Program-made: the position numbers and the translations under genes
NCBI GenBank assembly: GCA_030581615.1
Contig: JAKTTT010000049.1
Location: 62,001 to 126,000, forward strand
Direction: 5' to 3'
Source of the DNA: Alloascoidea africana
Taxonomy: Eukaryota > Ascomycota > Alloascoideomycetes > Alloascoideales > Alloascoideaceae
Length of the DNA: 64,000 nucleotides
Notes under the pieces: generated by a model
What the model saw: the letters and a program-made list of their open reading frames with translations, nothing else
The model's database searches: none
What the model was told of the DNA's origin: nothing
Part shown: one piece after another, positions 1 through 12,250 of the stretch
How the letters are laid out: each line of letters opens with the position of its first letter
Position numbering within the stretch: position 1 is the first letter of the stretch

Positions 1-1002
1 AATCTTTTCCTTGGAAAATCGACCTACTATTTCCTCCGCGATGGACTCAAAGTTTTCAGTAGCCAGAGCCAAAATGGTGGGACCAGCGCCAGACAAACAG
101 ATGCCGAGGAGACCAGGGTGAGTTTTTGGTGTAACCGACGCGAGAATTTCAGGGAGAGCTGGAATCAGAGTCTTGCGGTATGGCTGATGGACTCTATCCT
201 GCATTGCCGGGAATATCAGCTCTGGATCTGGAGGACATCTTGTGAGAGCAGTTGTCAATACCGCTAGCCTCTGAAGATTGAAGATCATATCCTTTGCCGT
301 GTAGGCAGTTGGTAGAACACTTCTTGAGGTGGCTGTAGACACTTCAAAGTCCGGGATCACAACGATGGTTTTTATGCTTTTGCACCAGTCGTACTTGATA
401 TGATGGCCAATGTCTCTCGGAGGCTCTGGAGGAACCAGACCAGTGTCAATCCCACCAGCAGGTTCGGGTAGGACTTCTGCCAACGGGATCTCTTTCCTCT
501 CCATGTCCGCCGCGCTCAGCTCTCTCAGGTATGAACCGACAAAGCCCCCGACCATGGCGGCCGTGATGTTATCGGGGTGTCGCTCAATCATCAGGCAATA
601 GTCCAGCATTCTCTGCTTTGAGAACCCTAGATTCCCAATGGCGTTTCCGAGGAGAACGCCCGCGACGACCGCAGCGCCCGAAGAGCCCAATCCTCTGCCC
701 AGAGGAATCGGACTCACAACGTGAATTTTTGTCCCGACCGGGAAGGTGGTGATGCCGTTACACTTTAGCACATAGAGGGCCGTTCTCGTTATAAGATTAT
801 GATCGGAGGCCAGGGGAACATAGTCCGCGCCTTCGCCCTCGTAAGATAGAGTACAGTTGTGTGGGTCCGTTGAGTCATTCGAGCTGTGATCAACGGTAAC
901 ATGCAACTCCAGGAACAGTCCCAGGGCGATGCCGAGCACGTCGAAGCCCGGGCCGATATTGGCAGACGAAGCGGGAACCTTGATCACGAAAGAACGGGCC
1001 AT
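1..1002 (-). CDS. THR1: Homoserine kinase, 3' end cut off by window edge
   Basis: Phosphorylates L-homoserine with ATP, the committed step of threonine synthesis, in the cytosol. Translated from the ATG at 1002 on the minus strand, the frame is open for 334 codons to the window edge. The yeast enzyme is about 357 residues, so only some 20 residues are missing. The N-terminus carries the family signature PASSANIGPGFDVLG (residues 10-24). The GHMP-kinase ATP loop PIPLGRGLGSSGAAVVAG lies at 98-115, and HPDNI follows further on. CTG codons fall at conserved leucines (the ALGLFLEL segment), evidence for the standard genetic code. No intron is seen. It is divergent from MAS2 with 201 bp between the starts. 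The family assignment is firm from the motifs. Confidence 0.95.
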   Translation of the reverse strand, partial: MARSFVIKVPASSANIGPGFDVLGIALGLFLELHVTVDHSSNDSTDPHNCTLSYEGEGADYVPLASDHNLITRTALYVLKCNGITTFPVGTKIHVVSPIPLGRGLGSSGAAVVAGVLLGNAIGNLGFSKQRMLDYCLMIERHPDNITAAMVGGFVGSYLRELSAADMERKEIPLAEVLPEPAGGIDTGLVPPEPPRDIGHHIKYDWCKSIKTIVVIPDFEVSTATSRSVLPTAYTAKDMIFNLQRLAVLTTALTRCPPDPELIFPAMQDRVHQPYRKTLIPALPEILASVTPKTHPGLLGICLSGAGPTILALATENFESIAEEIVGRFSKEKI

Positions 1003-1203
1003 TTTATCCTTGCCGAGAGCAGACTTGCAACGGGACCGAGGGCGATGAGACAGGAAGCTGTGAAGATGAAGAAGACTTTCGGGACAAAACCGCTTCTTCA
1101 ACGGCCGCCCGATCTGTGCACAAGTGTCGCGCACGCCGTGTGCACGACCTGAAAAATTAGAACACCAGTGGCGACCTGACAGCAGAGATCCACTATCACG
1201 ACC

Positions 1204-2846
1204 ATGATCTCTGCCATCTCCTCCGGTGCAATCAGAAGAGGCTCGCGGCTAGTGAAGTCGCCGAATGCATTCAGAGCGTGCTACTCGGCGCTCGCTAGCA
1301 AGCTGGACGAGGTGAGCACCCGTAATGTCCTGTGAAGTCAGCAGAAGGAAGCGCTAACTGAAGCTATAGCATGGAGGACTGACCACTCTGGACAATGGCA
1401 TAAGGGTCGCCACAGACTCTCTGCCTGGCCACTTCTCGGCATTGGGTATCTATGTCGATGCCGGCTCGCGGTATGAAGACGACTCTATAAGGGGGTTGAG
1501 CCATATTGTAGACCGACTGGCGTTCAAGGTGAGAAGCATTATAAAACCACTTCTCTATCAAAACTCTCGAGAAATTGCTCTAACTTTTCCTGTTGCTAAA
1601 GTCCACCAAAAACTACTCAGGTGCCAATCTCTCGGAGAGACTGGACTTGCTAGGCGGAAACTACATGTGTGCCTCATCTCGGGAGTCCATCATGTATCAA
1701 GCTTCTGTGTTCAACAATGATGTTGAGGAAATGTTTTCAATCCTATCAGACGTTGTGAGATCACCAAACATCACAGAAGAAGAGGTCGAACAACAAAAAG
1801 TGACTGCAGAGTACGAAATTGAGGAAATATGGCAGAAGCCGGAACTTATTCTTCCCGAGCTTTGCCACATTGCAGGATATGAGGGAAACACTCTCGGCAA
1901 TCCTCTCCTTTGCCCTAAAGAGAACCTCCCTTACATTTCAAGAGACAGCATATTAGACTATAGAAAGAGATTTTACAGGCCAGATCGACTAGTTGTGGCT
2001 TTTGTTGGAGTGGAGCATGAAAAAGCAGTGGCTCTAACAGAAAAGTATTTGGGGCCCATGGAAAAATCATCAGATCCTTCACCCAAAAAAGAAATTGCCC
2101 GCTATACTGGTGGCGAAGCAGTTCTTCCTCCAGTACCACCCATTGGCAACCTACCCGAGTTTTCCCATTTGCATCTTTCTTTTGAGGGTCTTTCCATTGA
2201 AGACCCCGATCTCTATGCTCTAGCAACATTGCAAACTCTACTCGGAGGAGGTGGATCTTTTTCTGCTGGTGGCCCAGGAAAGGGAATGTATTCCAGGCTC
2301 TACACTCATGTTCTGAACCAATTTGGATACATTGAAAGTTGTGTTTCCTTTAACAACTCATACACTGATGGCGGACTTTTTGGCATATCTGCCAGCTGTA
2401 TACCAAACGCTGCACCATATCTTGCAGAGGTTCTCTGTCGACAACTTGCTCTAACATTTACAAAGGGTAAAGGTGCTCTTACACGTACTGAAGTTTCGAG
2501 AGCTAAAAATCAACTACGAAGCTCTCTTCTTATAAATCTGGAGAGCAAGATGATTGAACTGGAAGACCTAGGAAGGCAGATTCAAGTTCACGGAAGAAAG
2601 ATTCCGGCACAGGAAATGTGTGACAATATCGACAGGCTAGAAGTCGCTGACATTCAACGTGTTGCAGAGCGTGTATTAACAGGCAATGTCAATGTTAATG
2701 GCGAATCGACGGGAAGACCAACAATTGTTATCCAGGGAAATAGAGATTACTTTGGTGATGTCGAGAGTGTAATTCAAAAGCATGGCTTGGGTAAACTGAC
2801 CCAGTCGCAACCAGAACAGAAAAAGAGCTGGTGGAAACGATCTTAG
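1204..2846 (+). CDS. MAS2: Mitochondrial processing peptidase alpha subunit, 3 exons
   Basis: Non-catalytic, substrate-recognising partner of the beta subunit (Mas1); the dimer removes presequences in the mitochondrial matrix. Exons are 1204-1311, 1370-1528 and 1602-2846, giving about 503 residues (S. cerevisiae Mas2 has 482). Introns (58 and 73 nt) start GTGAGC/GTGAGA and have branch sites GCTAAC (1353-1358) and CTCTAAC before AG. Exon 1 encodes an arginine- and serine-rich presequence. Exon 2 carries [18 protein letters not shown], which matches the family. The glycine-rich substrate loop [15 protein letters not shown] lies at about residues 303-317. The zinc-binding HXXEH of the beta subunit is absent, as expected for alpha. 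The gene converges on MYO1, with stops 225 bp apart. Confidence 0.95.
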
Positions 2847-3071
2847 CCTTATTAATGAGCCAATGTATATAAAAGTATAGCAATGAGTTTGCTTCTAAAC
2901 TGAGCGTTTTCATACAATGCATTTTTTTTGACATATTCATTAACCTTAGAACCATGCACAGCTCCAAATGCGAGGGAGGCAAAAGAGACTTTGCATATTC
3001 TAAACACATTGTCTTGTAAATGTTACCATTTCTTGTATGAAGGGAACTCGAGTCCCCATGCTAAATACATA

Positions 3072-6000
3072 TCAAAGAAAAACTGGTTCTAAATCATTAA
3101 CCAAATTAGATTTTTTCATCGAAATGGCTTCAAATCTAGCCTTCCATTCTTCTAGCTCTTTTTCGAGTCCCATTGAATGCTGAATCATTTCTTGCTTTTC
3201 CTCATCTGCAATCTTTGCTGCCGTCCGATACTTACTCTCAGAACCTTGCAACTTGTCCAATTGATCCACCAGGTGTTTGATTTTGGTCGATTTCTTATTC
3301 GACTCATCTTCATGTCTTAATACCATTCTTTCCTTTTGCTGCAATTGATCTTTTAAATCTTTCAATGTGCTATCCAAACTTCGAGAACTCCGGTTTTCTT
3401 CCACTCTTCTCCTGTTTGCCTCCTCCAGTTTCTTTTCCAATTCTTTTATCTTGTTTTGCCAATACTGATAGCCACGCTTATCCGTGTGAGCGTTCTGGGT
3501 CTCAAGGTCTGAAATTTTCGACTTGAGTTCTTCGTTCTCCAAAAGAAGCATCTCGTTCTCGGAAGATAGATTAGAATTGATTTGAACCTCAGACTCAACG
3601 TCATTCGACGCATCATGCTTAAGCTTCTCTACCTGCTTGAGCTTTTCATAAACTTTAGCAGTTTCTCTCTTTTGTTGCTCCAACGTATCTTTGATTTTAA
3701 AAGTGTCAATCATCGACTTGCGACGAGATGGGTTCTTTGGCATACCACTTGGGGTAGAAGCTGATAACTCCTCAAGTTCAGTGGTCATTTCATTGATTCT
3801 ATCTTCCAAAACTTTTTTATCCTCTCTTAGCTTGTCTCTTTCAGAGGCAAAATCATTCATTGACGTTTGTAAGGTTCTAATCTGCGTTAAAAGAGCCGAT
3901 GTCTTTCTCTCAACTTCTTCCCTTTGTTTTATTTCATTCTCACTAAGGAGCTCCAAGTTTTCTATTCTTGATTTATAACGGGATTTTTCTCCTTCCCATG
4001 TTTGTGCCTTATATCTACTTTCTGTTGAGGTTTTTCTCAAATCATCGATTTCTCTCTTGAATTCTCGGGTTTGACTTCTCAAAGAAACAGAATCTTTCTT
4101 TTCCTTCTCCAGCGCAGCGGTAAGCATTTTGATCTCTTGATGATACTTTCGTCGTGTAGTGCTCAAAATATTCTCAGATTGGTCCGCATGGTGTCCCTCT
4201 TTTCGTCTGTATTCTTCCAGTTCGGCTCTCATTTTATTCTGAGTTTCCAAAGATGCTTGAAGATTGGCTTTACTACTCGCCAGCTCACTTTCTAATTCAT
4301 TGATCTTTGAAGCGAGAGAACTTGCTCGAGAATTTGCATTTTGAATCTCAAGCTTCGTTTGATTTAACGATTCTTCCATTTCATGAAGTTGCGATTTTGC
4401 AAATTTCTCCGCCCTTGTGGCCTTCATCACCGCAACCTCAGCTGATTCTAGCCTACCATAGTAATCTTCCGCTCTTCCTTTATACAGTTTAAAACTTTTA
4501 GAAAGATCTTCACATCTTGACTGAAGATTATCAATCTGATATTTTGCTTCAGTTAATTGTTCTTTTGCAGATAGAGCGGAGGCAAACTCAGGTCCAATCT
4601 GACCCTTCCATTGATCTAGTTTTTTCTCATTCTCTTTAAGCTTCTGTGTCAGACGCAAAACCTCATCCTGAGATCGGGATAGTTCAGCTTTTGTGGAAGA
4701 AAGACTTCGAGATACGTTTTGATACACTTTGATCAAATCCTTATGCGCCCGTTTCAATGACTTGACTGAACTGCTATCAACATCTTCTTTTTGAGAAATG
4801 TCAGACTGCGAAAGCAACTCTTCAAGCTGTCTAACCAGTTCCTGGCATTTTTGCTCAGACTCTTCAAGCTTCACTTTATAGCCACTTCTGGTTGGGGGCG
4901 AAGGAGGGCTAGGAGAACGAGAGAGTCTTTCGATATCATCTTTCCATCGCTTGTTCAAATTGTCCAACTTAGACTCTAATTGCTCCTTTTCTTTATCTGT
5001 TTTCTTTCTTGCATCTTCGAGTTGCCTTTGGATTAAGTCAACCTCAGACTGCTTTGGCAAATCTGCTGCCCTTTGCTTTTGCGCCAGCAGCTCTCCCTTG
5101 ATCCGATTAATTTCTTCTGTAAGCCTTTGGTTCTCAGATTCAATTAATGCCTTTTCAGTGCGAATTTGGTTTAGTTGCTTTTGAAGAGTGTCACTTAGCA
5201 ACTCTGATTTTCTAGCATCCTTCTTCTCTTGTTCAAACTCTTGCTTCAGGTCTTCTAACTCAAGGATAGTTTTATCACGGCTAGCCGTAAGAGCTGCAAA
5301 CTCTCTCTTTAGATTTTCATACTTTGATTTGAGTTGTTTTTCCCCTGCTTGAATGGTGTCACGATCTCTTGAAGCCAGACGAACTTTTTCCGCGACAGAC
5401 TTGCTCAGCGAGGCCTTGAGCTTATCCAATTGTGATATCTTGAGGAATAGATCTTTGTTAAGCTTTTCTTTCGTGTTCATCTCTTCTGCCAGCTTTGCTC
5501 TTAAAGTATACAACTCTTCCTCAAGCGCCTTCTTTTCCGTGCCCGTATGCCTTATGAGGAAAGTTTGCTCTTCAAATTTGTTCTTCATTTCGGTATAGCT
5601 CTCAGTTATTCGTTCTTTTTCAGCCTGAGTGGTTTCAAGCCTGTCCTCTAGGTAAAACGATCGATCGCCAATATTTTTGATTTGAGTTCTTAACCTCTTA
5701 GCAAAGGCCTCAGAATCGTCTCTTGTATAATCATTATCTTGCAGCTTCTCCCTGAGAATTTTTGCTTGCAGACCCAAATTTTCGCTTCTCTGAATTGCTT
5801 TCTGCTTCTCCTCTTCTTTTTTTGAAAGAATATCTAGACTTTGATTGCGATCTTCATTTAGTCTTTCCATCGAGGATGACATTTCGTTAATTTGCCTTTG
5901 TAAACTTTCAATATTTGCCTGCTTTTCTTCAATTGCTTTAAGACTCTGAGCTTTTTCTTCCTTCAATTGACTTTCCAAGTCTTGAAGTTGGCTTGAAAGC

Positions 6001-9000
6001 TCATTGATTTCCTTATCCAACTCGTCTCTCTCTTTATTGTTCTTGGTTTCATCGTAAAGAGTAGTATCAAGCAGTTCTCTAACTTCTAAGGCTTCGCTTT
6101 CAAGAGTCGTGATCCGTTGTTTCAGCTCTCCCATCACTACTTGAGCATCTTTCAGCTTCTGGGCTACCTCAAAGCAGTTCTCACCCAATATTATTTTCTG
6201 CTCTCTCATGTTCTCTAAGCGGTTATCTTTGTTGGAAATCTCTGCTTTAAGAATGCCCAATTCAGATTCCTTTTTCGAAATTACAGTCTCAATGTCCGCT
6301 GCTGTTAAATAAAGATCTGACAACTGATCATGTAACTCTTTGTTTTCGTTTGCCAATTCTCGTAACTTTCTGTTTGAAATTTCGTTCTTGCTTGTCGCAG
6401 CTTCTAGCCTTGATTGCAATTCGTTATCCAGTTCTTCAAGCTTTATCTCTAAAGCGTCTATTTTTTCTGTTCGAGCATCGACAATACTTTGAAGCATTTT
6501 TATCTCTTCTGTAAGCTTCTCAGATTCCTTAATTTGTTCCATTTGTGCCTTTTCTGTATCTTCTAACTCATTTTCAAGATCTGATAGGCGGTTAGCCAAG
6601 TTCTGCTTCTCTTTTTCAAGCATGCCAATCAGATGGGCTCCTGTCTCTAGTTCTTTCCTCCATTCCTCAGTCTGCAGCGTGACATTTTTCTTTGCCTCCA
6701 AGAGATCTTCACATTGGCTTTCCAATTGGTCTAGTTCATTCAACACTTCTGCCAGTTGGTCTTCTAGCTCAGCTTCTCTACGCTTCGCGCGTTCTAAGAT
6801 AGCCTGCTTGTCCAATGCCGTTGATCTTTCACTCTCTATCACGTCCTTGAGTCGCTGGATCTCTTTTTCATGCTTCTGCTGGTCTGACTGTAATTTATCT
6901 CTTTGCTCTTCGATATCTCTTATCTGTACTTCGAGTTTCTTTATTTCGACATTATTAGCTGAGGCCATTACCTTTTCTTTAGAAGCTACTAGAATTGGTT
7001 TCATGCGAATAAATAACTTCCACCATTTATCGTCTTTAAGCTCAGAGTACACCTCGAGGTTTCTTTTGATCATTACTGCAGCTTTCTTTTTATAAAGGCT
7101 TCGATAAAAGATTTTGCGCACACCTGATCCACGAAGTATTGCTTGAAATTGTGTAATAACATCTTTTACCATTTCCTCTTTCTGCGACTCCAGATCAGCC
7201 AATACTCCAGCTTTGAAAAAGACTTTTGTGAGCCCAACCATAAACAAGCTTGGATCTAGATCAATAGAGCGGAGAATCCATTCACAAGCTTTCCTTCCTT
7301 CAATGTACCCTTTCGGTAAATTCGTAGCGAGGCATTGGTACCTCTGTCTAAACTCTGAAAAGAGTAATCGATTCGGGAAGCCAGTCCTCGCAATTCGAAT
7401 TCCTTCAAGAACACCATTGCATCGAAGTTGATCCAATACTAATAAATTATCAAACTCTCTTGGTTTCTTTTTATGATTGGGAAGAATACACCTTACAAAA
7501 TGAGGATGTGTTTGTCCCAGTTGGTGCATTAGACTGTTCAACTGTTCCTTATGCTTCTGAGCTGCAGTTCTGAACAACCCTTTCTTAATTGAGGTGGTTG
7601 ATCGCTGCAGGGTCTCATTTTCAAACAGGCTTTTAACATGCGGATTTGATGAATTAATCAATAGATCGATAATATTTTCGTTCATCGGATCTTTGTTCTT
7701 TTCTAGCCAACCTTCCGTTGTATACTCAACATCTGCAGCATAATGTGTCAAAGTAAACCCTTGCTTCAGTTTTGATGGCTTGAATTTATTGGATTTGTTT
7801 CCCCATAAGTGATTGAGTTTGTCGGTAAAAGATTTATCCGTCGCCTTAGGCACAATGCAGTCTTCGTCGAGGCACGAAAAGATACCAATCGGCTGTGGTT
7901 TTTCAATCAAATCAATCGTGGGTTGTAAGTCAAGTCCGAAATCGATGAAATCCCAGGAAATGTTTTCTCTGTTGTATTCTTCTTGCTCAAGAACAAACAT
8001 GTGGTGGTTGAAGAATTGCTGGAGCTTTTCATTGGTATAGTTAATGCAGAGCTGCTCAAAGCTATTGATTTCAAAAATTTCAAAGCCTGCAATATCCAAG
8101 ACACCAATAAAGGAAGAAGAATCATCGGTCTTGACTAACATACTGTTAATCTTTTTAACGATAGCGCCAAATGTTCTCTCATAGAGGCCCTTAGCTAAAG
8201 CATCCAGAGAGAATTTTGCCTGTGCAGGTGTACGAGATTGTACAACCCATTCTCTACCTGCTTTAACTCTTGGCGATATGAGGGAGCTCATGAATTGATC
8301 CACGTTAATTCCAAGAAGATGACAAGCCTTTTCACACACCACACGGTTTGATATGCGAGCCTGTTCCAACCTAGGAGGGCCAACGTCAATATTTCCCAAA
8401 TGCAAAATAGCAGACAGGACTTTGAAAATATTGGTATAATTAGTTTTTGTAAATCCCATTATTGAGAAGGATTTTAGTAGGGAATTGAATTCATTTGTGT
8501 CGTTAACACCAGGTATCACTTTATTAGAGGATTTGAGATATTGGTAGCTTGTAAGAGAGTTTTCCAAAAGTAAGCTCTCCTTCAGGTCAGTGGAAGCGCC
8601 AGCTAACAGTTGGTAAAAAATGTGATAATTTCTTTCTGCTTTACTTTGGTATATCACTCTTGATTTTTCGAGGAGGTACCAATCAATCGAGGCGCCTGTG
8701 ATCAAGCCTTGCCTTGCAAATTCAATTCTGATAAATTTTCCAAACCGTGACGAATTATTATTCCTCACCGTTTGAGCATTTCCAAACGATTCCAAGATTG
8801 GGTTGGCTTGTAGAATTTGTTGTTCAAAAGAGACGTTATTCCCTTTTTGTCTCGTGCTGTCTTTGGTGATTGCAGCCAGGTACTGTATGATCTTTTTTGT
8901 GTTTTCAGTTTTTCCTGCCCCAGATTCTCCAGTAACAAGGATAGACTGGTTTTCATTCATTTCCAGCATGTTTCTGTAAGTTAGATCTGTAACCGCAAAA

Positions 9001-9486
9001 ATATGCGGCTTTAAGGGATCCACTGATTTGGTTTTGTACTTCAACACGTAGTCTTCTCCATATATTGGTAACGGAAAATAGGGGTTAACTGCGACAAGAA
9101 ACAAGCCAGAGTACGTATATATCAGATCGTCGTTATATCTTGAGCTCAAGTTATGGACCACTGAGGCTTCATTCAGATGGGTAAGCTGGGCCATATCATC
9201 AGCTTTGTCAAATTTGGGAGGATTGACTTTTTCTGTATCTACAAAACTAACGATGCGATCCTTTAGGCACCAAAGCTTTAGTAAATCAACTCCACTTGCA
9301 ACTGCTTTCTGAAAAGTGAAAACAACATACAGATCCGTCATCGCATCTAAGCTTTACTCGATTATTATCGAGTTCTTCGGTAACAAAACCTCTGATGAAT
9401 CCAAGCTTTCGATCCTCCACCCACACCCATGTTTTAGACGAAAACTCAACAGAGGCCTCTTGTTCCGTCGTCATCGCACACATCAA
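3072..9486 (-). CDS. MYO1: Type II myosin heavy chain, 2 exons
   Basis: Conventional myosin of the cytokinetic actomyosin ring at the bud neck. Exon 1 is 9331-9486 (52 codons) and exon 2 is 3072-9260. The 70-nt intron has a GTATGT donor and a TTTACTAA branch site, and joining it in frame gives DDGS-DRIVSFVDTEKVNPPKF. The total is about 2114 residues. The N-terminal SH3-like segment is in exon 1. The motor has the P-loop GESGAGKT at about 163-170, then switch I (NNNSSRFGKF), switch II (DIAGFE) and the converter. A short neck follows, then more than 1200 residues of heptad-repeat coiled coil broken by a proline-rich hinge (SPSPPSPPTRSGYK). A second ATG lies directly after the first, so the start is slightly uncertain. 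The tail is longer than most non-muscle myosin-II tails, similar to other yeast Myo1 proteins. Confidence 0.93.
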
Positions 9487-10324
9487 AAGATTTGGAGCGA
9501 AGTACCCCGGACGTAAATAATAAGTGAACTGAAATCAGGTCTAGAAGCTTTCCAGGAAGTTTGGCCGCTAGAAGAGAGGTGGAGTAGTAAAAATGTAAAC
9601 AGCTCACCGTTGCTCTGACAACGGGAGAGCGGTAGGGGTGTTATCAGCTTTCAACAATGAGAGCGAGAAATATTGGATCAGAGCCTTTCATGGTGCAAAA
9701 CATTTTCTGGAGAAAAAACTGGGGTTAAACTGTAGTCTGGGATTAAAACATGGACTGCTTTGTTTCGTTTTCTTGCCTTAAGTGTATATATAGGGGGGAA
9801 AGCCCGTAAGGGGAAATCTATTGAGCGTTTCTTAACCAAGAATATCCAAGCGAACTATTAACTCTTACAGTCTCTACCAGTTTTCAACCGAAACTAACGT
9901 AATCGTGTAAATTAATCTTCCTAAAGCAACACAATCATTTTGTTATACTGATCCAAAGGCAATAACTGATATTCGTCAGGCACACAAGGTGGTAAAAGCT
10001 CCTAGAATGCACATCAAACTCGGAATTTAGGTTGTCCAGTGGGCCATTGATCCCTACAATATTTGACTGGGCACATTATTCCACCTTATGACCTCCTCCT
10101 ACTGTTGCTTTTAAAACGAAAAGCAATCCCCAATGGTCACAAGATAGCACAGTCTTTTTGCTTAGCTTCTTCACTATGGGACTCGGTTACCCGGCCCAGA
10201 GACCTGTGGAGAAGCCGTCGTCGGCGAGAGTCGCTGCCCTACCCGAGCACTTCCTTGTTCTTGCCAGATCTCTTCCTCTTCTCTGTTCCTAGCGACAAAC
10301 ACCAGACAGTCGAGAGCACCGAAA
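9487..10324. other. Intergenic region between MYO1 and MPC2
   Basis: 838 bp between two divergent starts. It holds a plus-strand TATA-like stretch (GTATATATAGG, about 9784-9794), roughly 530 bp before the MPC2 ATG. The last 150 bp, before MPC2, are noticeably more GC-rich. Short open frames here (for example 10063-10344) look like chance. No RNA gene or further coding exon was recognised. Confidence 0.5.
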
Positions 10325-10987
10325 ATGGCTTCACGATTCGCTAGATTTTTGAATTCGGAAACTGGACCCAAGACTGTCCACTTCTGGGTATGCTCGTCCG
10401 CGTAGACTGGTTGCAAAACCTGTCATCCCTCCCTTGTCAAAGAATCAAACTAACTTTTCTAATTGAAAAATATTATAGGCACCTGTTCTAAAGGTAGAAT
10501 TAGACACACATTTTTATGGAGCTTTATCGTATGGATTGACCGATGGCATATTAACAGGGTAACTATTTTGATGTAGTGGTCACTGGTTTTTGCTGGAATT
10601 AGCGATTTGAATCGACCTGTTGAAACCTTATCAGGGACGCAACAAATGGGTAAGCATTCTTTAGATTCATTCTTGTCGTTTGCGGAATCGGCAAATGTTC
10701 AAAATTTGAGTTAACTGAAATCAATTGAACCAGCTCTTTTTGCAACTGGGGCTATCTGGACTCGTTGGTGCTTCGTGATTAAGCCGAAAAATTTCCTTCT
10801 GGCCTCTGTGAATTTCTTCCTCGGGACAGTCGCTGGCACGCAAATCTACAGACTGTATAGCTTCAAGCGAGGCCAGGGATCAACTCATGGCGAAACTATT
10901 AAATTCATTTTGTCTGGGGAAAAGGAAGGGGATAAGGCCGAAGTCGCAGTGGACACAGTCAAGTCTACCGCAACAAGCAAAAATTGA
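10325..10987 (+). CDS. MPC2: Mitochondrial pyruvate carrier subunit (Mpc2/Mpc3 type), 4 exons
   Basis: Inner-membrane subunit that pairs with Mpc1 to import pyruvate into the matrix. Exons are 10325-10387, 10479-10493 (only five codons), 10577-10649 and 10734-10987, giving 134 residues. The spliced product reads through the family signatures SETGPKTVHFWAPVLK, then W-SLVFAGISDLNRPVE, then LFATGAIWTRWCFVIKPKN and LLASVNFFLG, which match yeast Mpc2/Mpc3 closely. Donors are GTATGC, GTAGAA and GTAAGC. Branch sites of TAAC type precede each AG. The 15-nt second exon is unusual but needed to keep the conserved APVLK-W junction. The C-terminal tail (about 30 residues) is hydrophilic and variable. The gene converges on the THOC5-like gene, with stops 132 bp apart. 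Confidence 0.92.
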
Positions 10988-11119
10988 ATCATAGATTGCC
11001 AGTTGAGTTCATTCATTAGAATAATGTACTTTTTAAAACTTAAACTAGAGGTCAACATTTCATAATACTAAAATGGTAGTACAAGTAGGTTCAATCATTA
11101 GCTTTTCAAAGCTTGGTTG

Positions 11120-12085
11120 CTAGTCATTTTCAATTTTGGGGTTGTTGGACACTGTTGTCTGAAGTCCTAAATCTTCTTCGTCCTCTCTTTTAGCTTCTTC
11201 GTTCTCTTCTTCAGTGTCTGAATCCTCCTTCTTTTTCAAATCGTTAATCATCTCATCCGTCACGCCCAGTTCCCGCCGAATGGGGGTAGCACCCTAAAGC
11301 ATGTGTTAGAAGAGTTGTGGTATACCAGAAAACAATTTAGCACTTACTTTGCTGAAATTTGTAAAATCCTTTTCAAGAGTATCAAGCTTTAATTTCCTCT
11401 TCCGGTTTTCTTTCAGTAGCTTGCTTTTGACTTCAAGTAATTGATTCTTTCGTAACAGCAGTTTCAGCCTTTCATGCTGTTCATCCTTCAACCGCTCAAT
11501 CAAAAGCTGGTGTGAATCAGGACTTAAATGTGCTAAATCGGGTCTTTTAGAAAGAAATTCGGAGATCGGAATCATGTCTATCGGGTCAAGAGACTGGCTA
11601 AAACAAGTCAAAGTCAAAGCGTTAGTACTGGAGCACCGATAATCGGCTTAACAAACGTCTTACTTGAAGCTGCTATCAGCATCCTCCACCTCTTTCAGTA
11701 AATGATTATTCTGATAGTTTAAATTCTGAGTATCCGATTGTAACCACTCTACTGCTAATTTTTCACCATTTGTTTCTGTTTTGGCTGCGTTGATGGCCTT
11801 TGAAATGCCCCGGTTGTTGAACTTTATCATCGCCAGAGTAGTCATAAGCTGCTTAGACAAAAGCCTTATTTCAGACGACGCCGTAGCTGATTTATTCCCA
11901 TCGTTCTGGTCCTCATCGATGTCCATGATATCTCCGTTCTTTACATCCTTCCGTTTATCTTGAGATGAACCATCATTCTGCGCTAGTTTTAACTCATTTA
12001 TAAGCCTTGCAGATATTTTCTCAAGCTCGCTTAAATAGGAAGAAGTGTCTGACACTAGCCGGTCTATAGTAGAAGAAGTGACCAT
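11120..12085 (-). CDS. THOC5-like THO complex subunit, 3 exons
   Basis: Probable member of the THOC5/Fms-interacting protein family, part of the THO complex that couples transcription with mRNA packaging and export. Exons are 11664-12085, 11348-11597 and 11120-11293, 281 residues in all. The introns (66 and 54 nt) have GTAAGA/GTAAGT donors, and the first has a clear ACTAAC branch site. The recognisable part is LNYQNNHLLKEVEDADSSF, followed by PISEF, a proline-aspartate-histidine spacing and a long charged helix (about 150-225), the order seen in THOC5 proteins. The C-terminus is acidic and ends PKIEND. Human THOC5 is about 680 residues, so only its N-terminal half is represented. S. cerevisiae uses the unrelated-looking Thp2 instead. 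Family call moderate. Confidence 0.7.
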
Positions 12086-12250
12086 GGGCTGCTGAGTGTG
12101 GTGAGCGTGGTGAGAGTGTTTGGTAAGGTGTGGATGGTAGGTTGGATGGTGGTGTTTTCATCATCTGCTGAACTTCGCGTTTTCATCGAACCAAGCACGA
12201 CTTTTCGACTGTCGTACAACCTCTTTTCACAAACAGGTATCTGTATAAAA

